A stretch of DNA of 64,000 bases, taken from Nonomuraea solani. GTDB taxonomy: Bacteria > Actinomycetota > Actinomycetes > Streptosporangiales > Streptosporangiaceae. Below the pieces are notes generated by a model. That model ran no database searches. It had not been told where the DNA came from and worked only from the letters and a program-made list of their open reading frames with translations. The DNA is taken from NCBI RefSeq assembly GCF_900108335.1, contig NZ_FNVT01000009.1, forward strand, positions 186,001-250,000, in the 5' to 3' direction. Both the position numbers and the translations under genes were made by a program. Below are positions 57,709 to 64,000 of the stretch, in pieces (the first letter of the stretch is position 1; the number at the start of each line of letters is the position of its first letter).

Positions 57709-58113
57709 ATGCGCACATTCATCCGGACCGGACTTGTGGCCGTACCCCTGGCCCTCGGCCTGGCCCTGTCCGCACTCTCCACCGCTCCGGCCTCGGCCTC
57801 GGCTACCGCGACGGCCGCCGCCGCGGATCCGCTGACGTTCGAATTCGGCGACTGCGACCGGATCCCCGCGCTGCTGTGGTGTTACATCGCCTACAAAGGT
57901 GGCACCCCGCCGGTGACGGTTCGCTGGTACAAGGACGGCGTTCACAAACCGCAATTCGACGACAAGAAAACCATGCGAATCGGTTGCCGGGTCGGTAAGG
58001 ACACCGTCATCGAAGTGGTCGTCACGGACGCCACCGGCAACTGGTTCAAGTTCACCACCTGGGGCACGTGCTCCAACACGGCGGACTGGGCGTCACATCG
58101 CGCCAGTGGCTGA
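57709..58113 (+). CDS. Small secreted protein with four cysteines
   Basis: 134 residues from ATG 57709, with GGGAGACTCC before it; an upstream in-frame ATG lacks support. The signal peptide (MRTFIRTGLVAVPLALGLAL to PASASATA) is followed by a domain of about 95 residues with Cys in FGDCDRIP, LWCYIAYKGG, MRIGCRVG and WGTCSNTADW. PVTVRWYKDGVHKPQFDD and DTVIEVVVTDATGNWFKFTTWG are beta strands like an immunoglobulin or PKD fold, likely with two disulfides. Family not recognised. It stands alone with an AT-rich upstream region (57540-57620). Confidence 0.72.
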   Translation: MRTFIRTGLVAVPLALGLALSALSTAPASASATATAAAADPLTFEFGDCDRIPALLWCYIAYKGGTPPVTVRWYKDGVHKPQFDDKKTMRIGCRVGKDTVIEVVVTDATGNWFKFTTWGTCSNTADWASHRASG

Positions 58114-58566
58114 GCACCTGCCCGGTTCTCGTGGCCGGCAGCCGGACCACGTTCGGCCATTCCAGGGTGGCACCGGATCTCGCCGACGAGCGGTGATCCT
58201 TGATCGAGCCTCATCTGCTCTTGGGTGAGCGGGGGCCGATCCCGGATCTGCGGCAGCAGTTCAACGTGGTGGTCCATCGCCCACGACAGGTTCCGGTCGT
58301 GGGCGATGACGGGCGTCTTCGGGCACTTGACGCAGCGATGGTGCCTGCGGTGATGGCCACGCGTTGTAGGTGATCGTCGCCGGGGCCGGCAGCCGGATGC
58401 GGCGCTGTAGTAGCGTTCGCCGGGCCGGATCATGGAGCTCATATCCCACCGCGATCTCGCCGACCGCCATCACGCGTCGCCTGCCAGGCCAACATGGATC
58501 TGAGACTTGATCATGGATGGGCGGACGAGCCCCCTTTCGGGCTGCGCGGCATTTAGGCTTCGGCCC
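58114..58566. other. Gap of 453 bp with a possible decayed minus-strand gene
   Basis: On the minus strand 58470-58200 shows pieces in two frames (VGEIAVGYELHDPARRTLL; MIRPGERYYSA; HHRCVKCPKTPVIAHDRNLSWAMDHH). They could be one frameshifted small zinc-ribbon protein of the kind that binds metal through CxxC. The evidence is thin. TAGGCT at 58554-58559 lies seven bases before the next GTG and may be a -10 box giving a leaderless transcript. Confidence 0.3.
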
Positions 58567-58929
58567 GTGAATACGGATGAGTTACCTGGGCGGACCGGTG
58601 TCGCGGCCGCGGTGTTGATGATGAACGTGGCTCTGCTGATGGCCACGGGTTTCGCCATCACCTGGGCGCGCGACCGCGGCGTGTTGTGCGACGGCTCCAC
58701 CAAACTCTGCTCGGGTGGAGACCTCACTCCCGCGCTATGGCAGGCGGAGATGACTTTCCGCTCCACCGTCGCGTACGGCTCCTACGCGGCCATGGCCTTG
58801 GTCCTGATCGTCAGCGCGGTCATCGCCTGGCGTCACCGACGCTATGGCATCGTGGTCATGCAGCTCACAGCCCTCGCGGCCGTGGCGACGCTCGCCGCCC
58901 TGTGGGAGCCGTACGTTCCCCTGCACTGA
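58567..58929 (+). CDS. Small integral membrane protein
   Basis: 120 residues from GTG 58567. There is no Shine-Dalgarno; TAGGCT seven bases upstream suggests leaderless transcription starting at the GTG. Three predicted helices: about 13-33 (GVAAAVLMMNVALLMATGFAITWA), 71-91 (SYAAMALVLIVSAVIAWR) and 97-115 (IVVMQLTALAAVATLAALW). Between the first two is a loop with two Cys (GVLCDGSTKLCSGGD). No known family. The gene stands alone. Confidence 0.65.
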   Translation: MNTDELPGRTGVAAAVLMMNVALLMATGFAITWARDRGVLCDGSTKLCSGGDLTPALWQAEMTFRSTVAYGSYAAMALVLIVSAVIAWRHRRYGIVVMQLTALAAVATLAALWEPYVPLH

Positions 58930-59061
58930 TGCGTCGAGCTTCCGAGAAAACTCCTGAAGGCGGAACACCGCTGTGCCAGAGGACTCGTAGATGTGGTGCG
59001 GGCCGCCGCGGTGACCGGAGAGACGGCCTGAGCGAGGGCGATGTCGGCTCGCCCTCCGGTC
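58930..59061. other. Short non-coding stretch
   Basis: No gene seen between the small membrane protein and the transporter remnant. Confidence 0.4.
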
Positions 59062-59301
59062 TCAGCTCAGCGGCCTGCGTCTGACGGCGGCGAGGCCGGC
59101 CGTGATGAGGGCGCCGGTGATGCCTGTCATGATCACGATGGCGGTGGCCGTGAAGGGCTCGCCGGAGATGACCATGGGCAGGTCAGGGTAGGGCACGGCG
59201 TACTTGGCGATCCAGTAGGCGATGCCGGCCAGGGGCCAGGGTCCACGTGGCGGGCACCTGGACCAGGGCGCCGGCGAGCACCTTGCCGCCACCAGGCCCA
59301 C
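59062..59301 (-). pseudogene. C-terminal remnant of an ABC-2 type exporter permease
   Basis: The minus strand encodes AGIAYWIAKYAVPYPDLPM, ISGEPFTATAIVIMTGITGALITAGLAAVRRRPLS and a stop at 59062. A final membrane helix followed by GLAxxRRR is the usual end of polyketide-antibiotic-exporter-like ABC-2 permeases. In another frame upstream (59400-59250) HGLIPERPGPATS and GKVLAGALVQVPATWTLAG continue the same protein, so there is at least one frameshift and the bulk of the gene is gone. Confidence 0.45.
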
Positions 59302-59430
59302 AGGCCAGGCGCAGCGGGCTGCTCAGGCGGTCGGAGGTGGCGGGTCCTGGGCGTTCGGGGATCAGGCCGTGGCCCAGGTCGCGCCGGGTAGCGTCCCGGT
59401 GGCCGGCGCGGCGAACCAGGAGGCCGGAGC

Positions 59431-59478
59431 TTGACCCCGCGATTTATCTCAGTAATTATTGACTCAATCATGATTGAG
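59431..59478 (+). promoter_or_regulatory. arsR promoter and operator overlapping the start codon
   Basis: CTCAATCATGATTGAG at 59463-59478 is a perfect 16-bp palindrome whose centre contains the ATG (59470-59472). Upstream, TTGACC (59431-59436) and AATTAT (59454-59459) are spaced 17 bases, a good promoter placing the transcription start within a few bases of the ATG. ArsR bound here would block initiation of its own, nearly leaderless transcript. Confidence 0.7.
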
Positions 59479-60168
59479 ATACCTGACTTGCAACGGCGGG
59501 CCGCACAGCACGCGGCGCTGGGAGACGCGGTCCGGCTGGCGATGGTCGACGAACTGCTCCTGGGTGACCGCTCGCCCGGCGAGCTCACGGAAGCGTTCGG
59601 CCTGTCGTCCAACCTGCTCGCCCACCACCTCAAAGTCCTCCAGGAGGCCGGGCTGATCACGCGGACGCGCTCCGAGGCCGACCGGCGGCGCAGCTACGTC
59701 CGGCTGCTACCCGGCATGCCGGCCCGGCTCGCCCCTGTTCCCGCCGGACCGGCGACGGCCGAGCGGGTGGTGTTCGTCTGCACCCGCAACTCCGCCCGCT
59801 CGCAACTGGCCACCGCCCTGTGGCAGCGCCGCAGTCACCTGCCCGCCACCTCGGCCGGCACCCGCCCCGCCGCCCGCGTGCATCCGCGGGCTCTGGCCAC
59901 CGCCCGCCGTCACCATCTGGTCCTGGATCCCCGTGCCACCTCTCATGTCGATGACACCATCCGCGAGGGCGATCTCGTGATCGCGGTCTGCGACAGCGCC
60001 TACGAACAACTGCCGGCCCGCCCGCCGCTGCACTGGTCGGTGCCCGACCCCGTCCCCGCCGGCACCGACGACGCCTTCGAACACGCCTACACCGACCTGT
60101 CCGACCGTGTCGATCGGCTCGCCACCGTCCTCACCGACGTCGTCTCCCCGAGGAAGGGCACGTCATGA
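59470..60168 (+). CDS. ArsR regulator fused to a low-molecular-weight phosphatase-type arsenate reductase domain
   Basis: 232 residues from ATG 59470. The N-terminal ArsR winged helix (RAAQHAALGDAVRLAMVDELLLGDRSPGELTEAFGLSSNLLAHHLKVLQEAGLI, about 8-62) is followed by a low-molecular-weight phosphatase/arsenate reductase fold starting at residue 97. Its catalytic loop is FVCTRNSARSQ (Cys-x5-Arg-like), then SAGTRPAARVHPRAL and the late acidic motif (WSVPDPV). Such fusions occur in actinomycete arsenic operons. It should sense arsenite or a related compound and repress the operon, and may also reduce arsenate. The stop overlaps the next ATG. Confidence 0.9.
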   Translation: MIEIPDLQRRAAQHAALGDAVRLAMVDELLLGDRSPGELTEAFGLSSNLLAHHLKVLQEAGLITRTRSEADRRRSYVRLLPGMPARLAPVPAGPATAERVVFVCTRNSARSQLATALWQRRSHLPATSAGTRPAARVHPRALATARRHHLVLDPRATSHVDDTIREGDLVIAVCDSAYEQLPARPPLHWSVPDPVPAGTDDAFEHAYTDLSDRVDRLATVLTDVVSPRKGTS

Positions 60169-60833
60169 CCCAGCCCGCCTACCGCCGCGCCGACCTGACC
60201 ATCGACCAGCAGCACGCCCTGCTGACCGCCGCCCGCACCCTGGCGGCCGAGTTCGACGGCACCTTCGGCGCCGAGACCATCGACCGGTTCCTGCACACCA
60301 GCTACGACCAGTTCGCCGGCCGCGCCACCGTGGCCAACTTCCTGCCCCTGATGGCCGAGCGGTTCGCCCGCCAGCGACTGCGCGCCCTGGCCCGCGTCGA
60401 AGGCAAAGACCACTCCGGCACGCCGATCGTGCTGTTCCTGTGCGTGCACAACGCCGGACGCTCCCAGATGGCGCTCGGCTTCTTCACCCACCTGGCCGGC
60501 GACCGCGCGATCGGCTGGTCCGGCGGCTCGGAGCCCGGCGAGCGGATCAACCCTTCGGCGATCGAGGCGATGCGCGAACGCGGCATCGACATCACCGGCG
60601 AATACCCCAAACCGTGGACGCACGAGATCGCCCAGGCCGCCGACGTCATCGTCACCATGGGCTGCGGCGACGCCTGCCCCGTCTTCCCCGGCAAACGCTA
60701 CGAGGACTGGGCTCTGGCCGACCCAGCCGGGCAGTCGGTGGACGCCGTACGGCCCATCCGCGACGAGATCGAACGCCGGGTACGGGCCCTGCTGGACGAA
60801 CTCGGCGTACCCGCGGCTGCGGGTAACACGTGA
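60165..60833 (+). CDS. arsC: Arsenate reductase (thioredoxin/mycothiol-type phosphatase fold) with N-terminal helical domain
   Basis: 222 residues, ATG 60165 overlapping the arsR stop. Residues 1-75 form a helical bundle (QQHALLTAARTLAAEFDGTFGAETIDRFLHTSYDQFA) common in actinomycete arsenate reductases. The catalytic domain begins IVLFLCVHNAGRSQMALGFF (nucleophile Cys near residue 92, P-loop CxxNxxRS). SGGSEPGERINPSAIEAMRERGIDIT and the second Cys region VTMGCGDACPVFPGKRYEDWAL (about 164-185) complete the redox site. It should reduce arsenate to arsenite with mycothiol or thioredoxin. The GTGA overlap with the next gene shows tight coupling. Confidence 0.92.
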   Translation: MTQPAYRRADLTIDQQHALLTAARTLAAEFDGTFGAETIDRFLHTSYDQFAGRATVANFLPLMAERFARQRLRALARVEGKDHSGTPIVLFLCVHNAGRSQMALGFFTHLAGDRAIGWSGGSEPGERINPSAIEAMRERGIDITGEYPKPWTHEIAQAADVIVTMGCGDACPVFPGKRYEDWALADPAGQSVDAVRPIRDEIERRVRALLDELGVPAAAGNT

Positions 60834-61570
60834 CCGAACCGGCCCGGCGGGTGCTCGCCGAAGCGATCGGCACCTGCCTGCTCGTGACCTCGGTGATCGG
60901 CTCAGGCATCATGGCCCAGCGGCTCTCCCCCGGCGACGCCGGGCTGCAACTGCTGGAGAACTCCACCGCCACCGCCTTCGCCCTGACCGCGCTCATCCTC
61001 ATCATGGGGCCGGTCTCCGGCGCCCACTTCAACCCCGTCGTCTCGCTGGCCGACTGGCTGCTGAACCGCCGCACCGGCGACGGCCTCACGGGGCGGGCCC
61101 TGCTGGCCTATCTTCCCGCCCAGGTCGCCGGGGCGCTCGGCGGCGCGGTGCTGGCCCACCTCATGTTCGAGCTGCCCGCCGTCACCGCCTCCACCCACCA
61201 GCGCACCGGCGCCGGGCTGTGGCTGGGCGAGATCGTGGCCACCGCCGGGCTGGTCACCCTGATCTTCGCTCTCGCCCGTACCGGCCGCGCCGCGCTCGCC
61301 CCGCCCGCCGTGGGCGCCTACATCGGCGCCGCCTACTGGTTCACCAGCAGCACCAGCTTCGCCAACCCGGCCGTCACCCTCGGCCGCACCATCACCGACA
61401 CCTTCGCCGGCATCGCCCCCGCCTCCGCGCCCGGCTTCATCGCCGCCCAGCTCATCGGCGCCGCGCTCGGAATGGCGCTGATCCTGCTGCTGTATCCGCG
61501 GCGGATCCCGCTACCGGCCGCCGGGCCCGAGCACCTGGCCGCCGACCCCGCGGCCACAGCCCGGACATGA
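60830..61570 (+). CDS. MIP-family channel in arsenic operon (AqpS-like)
   Basis: 246 residues from GTG 60830, overlapping the arsC stop. Six membrane helices with the two half-helix signature loops of aquaporins, here SGAHFNPVVSLADW (NPV rather than NPA, near residue 66) and SFANPAVTLGRTI (NPA, near 180). Position after arsC and the absence of Acr3 or ArsB suggest it lets arsenite leave the cell, as proposed for AqpS in rhizobia. The C-terminal tail is Pro/Ala-rich. The substrate is inferred from context; glycerol or water transport cannot be excluded. Confidence 0.88.
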   Translation: MTEPARRVLAEAIGTCLLVTSVIGSGIMAQRLSPGDAGLQLLENSTATAFALTALILIMGPVSGAHFNPVVSLADWLLNRRTGDGLTGRALLAYLPAQVAGALGGAVLAHLMFELPAVTASTHQRTGAGLWLGEIVATAGLVTLIFALARTGRAALAPPAVGAYIGAAYWFTSSTSFANPAVTLGRTITDTFAGIAPASAPGFIAAQLIGAALGMALILLLYPRRIPLPAAGPEHLAADPAATART

Positions 61571-61614
61571 GGAGCCTGCCGATACGGTACGGGCCAGGAC
61601 GACGGACATGTCCC

Positions 61615-62739
61615 TCAGCGGTTGGTGAGGCGGCGCAGCAGGATCTCGGCGGGCCCGCGATGACCCACCCGGCGCATCCAGTCGGCCAGCAGGATCGACA
61701 CGACCCAGACCGCGACCGCGACGCCGAAGGTGGCCGGGAAGCTCATGTCGTCGCGCAGGTCGAGGGCGAACGGGTAGAACAGCGCCACCCACACGACCGA
61801 CTGGAAGAGGTAGAAGGTCAGCGACCGCTGCCCGAGCGCCGACAGCGCCAGCGTGACGGGCCCGTGGTCGCGGCCGATCCGGTGGGCGATCAGGCCGACG
61901 AGCGCGGCCAGGCCGATGCCGCCGAAATAGCCGGTCAGGTCGTGCGCGAGGGCGGCCGACCAGGTGACCGGGGCGGAGGTGACCGGCCACACTCCGGCCA
62001 GCATCAGCGCGGCGGGAATCCGGCCGGCGACGGCGGCGCCCAGGCAGATCACCGCGACGCGGCGTAGCAGCGTCAGGTGGCGCTCCGGCTCGTCCAGGAC
62101 CTTGCGGCGCGCGGCCCAGAGACCGGCGAGCATGCCCGGCACCACCATGATCGTGCCCAGCACGGTCTCGACCGGCCACGACGGGATGCTCGCGACCAGG
62201 TGCAGGCCCAGCGTGGGCTCCATGTACGCGGCCATGGTGATCGGCGTGCCGGCCGCGGCCGCGGTCAAGGCGGTCACGCTCTGCCAGGTCAGCAGCAGGG
62301 TCGCCGGAATCAGTGTCACGCCGGCCGTCCACAGCAGCACCGAGTCCCTGGCCCGCACGATCGGCGCGATCGCCAGCAGCGTCAGCCCGTACACCGCGAC
62401 GATGTCGATCGGCACCAGGATCACCGTGTTCGCGAACCCGATGACGGTCAGCCAGAAGCCCCTGCGCCGCAGCAGCCGTCGAAACGAGGTCCACTCGGTC
62501 TGCCGCCGGGCCAGTTGCCCCAGCCCGTAGCCGAACAGGAAGACGAACATCGCGCGCGCCTGGTTGTCGGCGACCAGCGACTTGACGAACTTGGCGGTGC
62601 CGGACAGCCAGGCGGGCCCGGCGTCCCAGTCGGCGACGAGGGCCGGCGCGTGCGCCAGCGCGATCAGCAACAACATGAAGCCGCGGGCGAGATCCGGTGC
62701 CAGCGACCGCGCGGTCACGTTCACGGATGTGATGGTCAT
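61615..62739 (-). CDS. DUF418/YeiB-type membrane protein
   Basis: 374 residues from ATG 62739, with AAGGAACC upstream (a longer in-frame start at 62787 lacks this). About nine or ten membrane helices. Typical DUF418 text: LAPDLARGFMLLLIALAHAPAL near the N-terminus, QARAMFVFLFGYGLGQLARRQ, and in the C-terminal part LGQRSLTFYLFQSVVWVALFYPFALDLR with ILLADWMRRVGHRGPAEILLRRLT. The family is common in actinomycetes and of unknown role, perhaps acyl transfer or transport. It is convergent with the arsenic operon. Confidence 0.92.
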   Translation of the reverse strand: MTITSVNVTARSLAPDLARGFMLLLIALAHAPALVADWDAGPAWLSGTAKFVKSLVADNQARAMFVFLFGYGLGQLARRQTEWTSFRRLLRRRGFWLTVIGFANTVILVPIDIVAVYGLTLLAIAPIVRARDSVLLWTAGVTLIPATLLLTWQSVTALTAAAAGTPITMAAYMEPTLGLHLVASIPSWPVETVLGTIMVVPGMLAGLWAARRKVLDEPERHLTLLRRVAVICLGAAVAGRIPAALMLAGVWPVTSAPVTWSAALAHDLTGYFGGIGLAALVGLIAHRIGRDHGPVTLALSALGQRSLTFYLFQSVVWVALFYPFALDLRDDMSFPATFGVAVAVWVVSILLADWMRRVGHRGPAEILLRRLTNR

Positions 62740-62826
62740 GACGGTTCCTTCAGGGTGGATGGTTCCAACGCCACCCACGATCTCCACCGGGCCTGACAGC
62801 GACCTGATAGGCCGCCCGCGCTTCTG

Positions 62827-64000
62827 TCAGGCCAGCTCGGCCAGCCGGTTCAGGGCCTCCTGCCTGGGTGTTTCCGCGCCGCGGCGGTAGGCCGCGCGGT
62901 ATTCCCGCTCGCCGAGCCGGGCGGTGAGCTCCGTCACCAGCTCGCGCAGCTCCGGCTCGCCCTGGTCGAACACGCCGCGGATGGCCTGGCTCGTCCCGAG
63001 CGCGGTCGCCGCGCCGGTCAGGTCGCCCTCCAGCAGGAGCAGCCTGGCCAGTTGCTCCGCGGCCAGGGCCGGATCCTGCCCGCCGAAGGCCGCGCCGACG
63101 GCGGCGGGCAGCAGTTCGCGCGCCGGCCCGGCCGCTCCGGCCGCCAGCAGATTGGCCGTCCGGGCCGCGGCCACGCGCGCCGCGGTGATCTCCGCGGGAA
63201 TCGACATCTCCTGCAGGAACGCCTCCAGCCGGTCGAGCGTCTGGCCGGCCCGGTCCAGCTCGCCGGAGCGGCGGTGCAGGTCGGCCAGGCGCAGCAGCAG
63301 CTCGATTTCGGAGTACGGCTGGGCCCGCTCCACCCCGCGCCCGCGGGCGGCCGCCACGTCCCGCGCGGCGCCGTCCGGGTCGCCGCCGCGGACGCGCAGC
63401 CCGGCGAGCCAGGAGCGGTACATGACCTCCTCGCTGGAGCTGAACTCGGCGGCGAGGGCGACGGCGCGCTCAGCGGCGGCGACGGCCTCGTCATACTCGC
63501 CCTGGACGGAGTGGACGCGCGCCATGCTCATCAGCGTCATCGCCAGCCCGTACCGGTCGCCCACCCCTTCGAACTCCCGCAGCGTGGCGGCCAGCGTCTC
63601 CGCCCCGCCCGGCCAGTCGCCGCGGTCGGCGCGGATGTAGGCGTCCACCCAGTAGGCGGCCGCCCTGGCCCACGGGTGCGGGTGGTTCTTCGCGCGGGGC
63701 AGCTCGCGCTCCAGCAGGTCGTCGAAGCCGAAGAGGTACGCGGGGGCGATCGCGATCACGGACAGCATCGGGTAGTGGTCGATGGCGTCGGTACGGTAGA
63801 CGTCCTCGATCACCGCGCGCACCACGGCGGGTTCGGGGAACGACCCGCTGTTGCCGGCCAGCCGGTGCATCGCGGTGAAGGCGGCCCGGACATGATCGGG
63901 CAGCGCGTCGCCGAACTCCAGCACCTCGGCCAGGAATCCCTCGGAGCGGGCGTCGAAGCGGGCGTTCCAGTAGAGCCACAGCGGGCCGAGCAGCCGCCAG
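62827..64000 (-). CDS. C-terminal TPR region of a large SARP/AfsR- or LuxR-type regulator (5' end outside window)
   Basis: About 391 residues are visible; the frame is open to the right edge (first full codon at 63999). The text is a chain of helix pairs of TPR type: FGDALPDHVRAAFTAMHRLAG, WARAAAYWVDAYIRADRGDWPGG, YGLAMTLMSMARVHSVQGEYDEAVAAAERAVALAAEF, YSEIELLLRLADLHRRSGELDRAGQTLDRLE. The stretch LGPLWLYWNARFDARSEGFLAEVL at the edge is the usual start of the C-terminal half in BTAD/AfsR- and MalT-like regulators. The DNA-binding and ATPase parts must lie outside the window. No target can be named. Confidence 0.85.
   Translation of the reverse strand, partial: WRLLGPLWLYWNARFDARSEGFLAEVLEFGDALPDHVRAAFTAMHRLAGNSGSFPEPAVVRAVIEDVYRTDAIDHYPMLSVIAIAPAYLFGFDDLLERELPRAKNHPHPWARAAAYWVDAYIRADRGDWPGGAETLAATLREFEGVGDRYGLAMTLMSMARVHSVQGEYDEAVAAAERAVALAAEFSSSEEVMYRSWLAGLRVRGGDPDGAARDVAAARGRGVERAQPYSEIELLLRLADLHRRSGELDRAGQTLDRLEAFLQEMSIPAEITAARVAAARTANLLAAGAAGPARELLPAAVGAAFGGQDPALAAEQLARLLLLEGDLTGAATALGTSQAIRGVFDQGEPELRELVTELTARLGEREYRAAYRRGAETPRQEALNRLAELA

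Noticed and set aside
1..64000. tRNA, rRNA, CRISPR arrays, intact insertion sequences, phage genes
   Set aside because: Looked for cloverleaf-like segments, regularly spaced repeats, DDE transposases with terminal repeats, and phage structural genes; none could be supported.

Overview
The DNA is very GC-rich, with third codon positions almost always G or C. Gene content (Ser/Thr kinases with extracytoplasmic sensor tails, XRE-MmyB and NB-ARC/TPR regulators, a DUF3558 lipoprotein, DNRLRE and LamG secreted proteins, ATGA/GTGA start-stop overlaps) points to a filamentous actinomycete, most likely of the Streptosporangiaceae type (Nonomuraea/Streptosporangium-like). This is inference from gene style; there is no rRNA. 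I saw no tRNA, CRISPR array or intact insertion sequence. The region looks like an accessory chromosomal arm: working islands separated by many gene remnants.

Layout. 1-2.3 kb: end of an MmyB-type regulator, an internally deleted SDR and an intact SDR, then remnants of a response regulator and a TAP-like hydrolase. 2.3-5.3 kb: a coupled pair of Ser/Thr kinases. 6-15.8 kb: DUF4394 protein, GNAT, an NmrA-like reductase divergent from a TetR regulator with GGTACC operators, SDR, FG-GAP lipoprotein, PPK2 with two small genes, FAD monooxygenase, STAS protein. 16.2-17.6 kb: secreted DNRLRE protein. 18.2-25.5 kb: a four-gene pectin/polysaccharide-degrading operon (three GH28-type enzymes and a heparin-lyase-I-like lyase), every product ending in a nearly identical CBM35-type module, preceded by a truncated leader gene. 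25.4-28.3 kb: response regulator, broken histidine kinase and serine hydrolase, HD hydrolase, PadR remnant, DUF4097 protein. 28.4-31.1 kb: cytochrome P450 and serine hydrolase sharing an upstream palindrome.

31.5-33.1 kb is the most interesting locus: a 72-residue peptide with a Cys-x-x-Cys-Cys motif translationally coupled to a DUF692/MNIO enzyme with an extra C-terminal domain. This looks like a compact RiPP-type or metal-linked peptide modification system. It is followed by a GH39-like glycosidase, a rhamnosidase remnant, an NB-ARC/TPR regulator and a 1,368-residue LamG/DNRLRE secreted protein.

42.8-48.4 kb is a four-carbon sugar-acid catabolic locus: DeoR regulator, OtnC-type decarboxylase and OtnK-type kinase on one strand, and a SAF-domain oxidoreductase and MatC-like carrier on the other. 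48.7-54.4 kb: carboxylesterase, a second coupled kinase pair (the downstream kinase with an altered HRD loop) and a DUF3558 lipoprotein. 54.7-56.3 kb: a PvdP-like tyrosinase, unexpected outside pyoverdine producers. 56.3-59.4 kb: remnants and small secreted or membrane proteins. 59.4-61.6 kb: an arsenic operon (ArsR-phosphatase fusion, ArsC-type reductase, MIP channel) with its operator on the start codon. 61.6-64 kb: DUF418 membrane protein and the C-terminus of a large TPR regulator that runs off the window.

Several boundaries (about 2.07, 26.37, 27.57 and 57.15 kb) join two neighbouring genes that have both lost an end, as expected after simple deletions.
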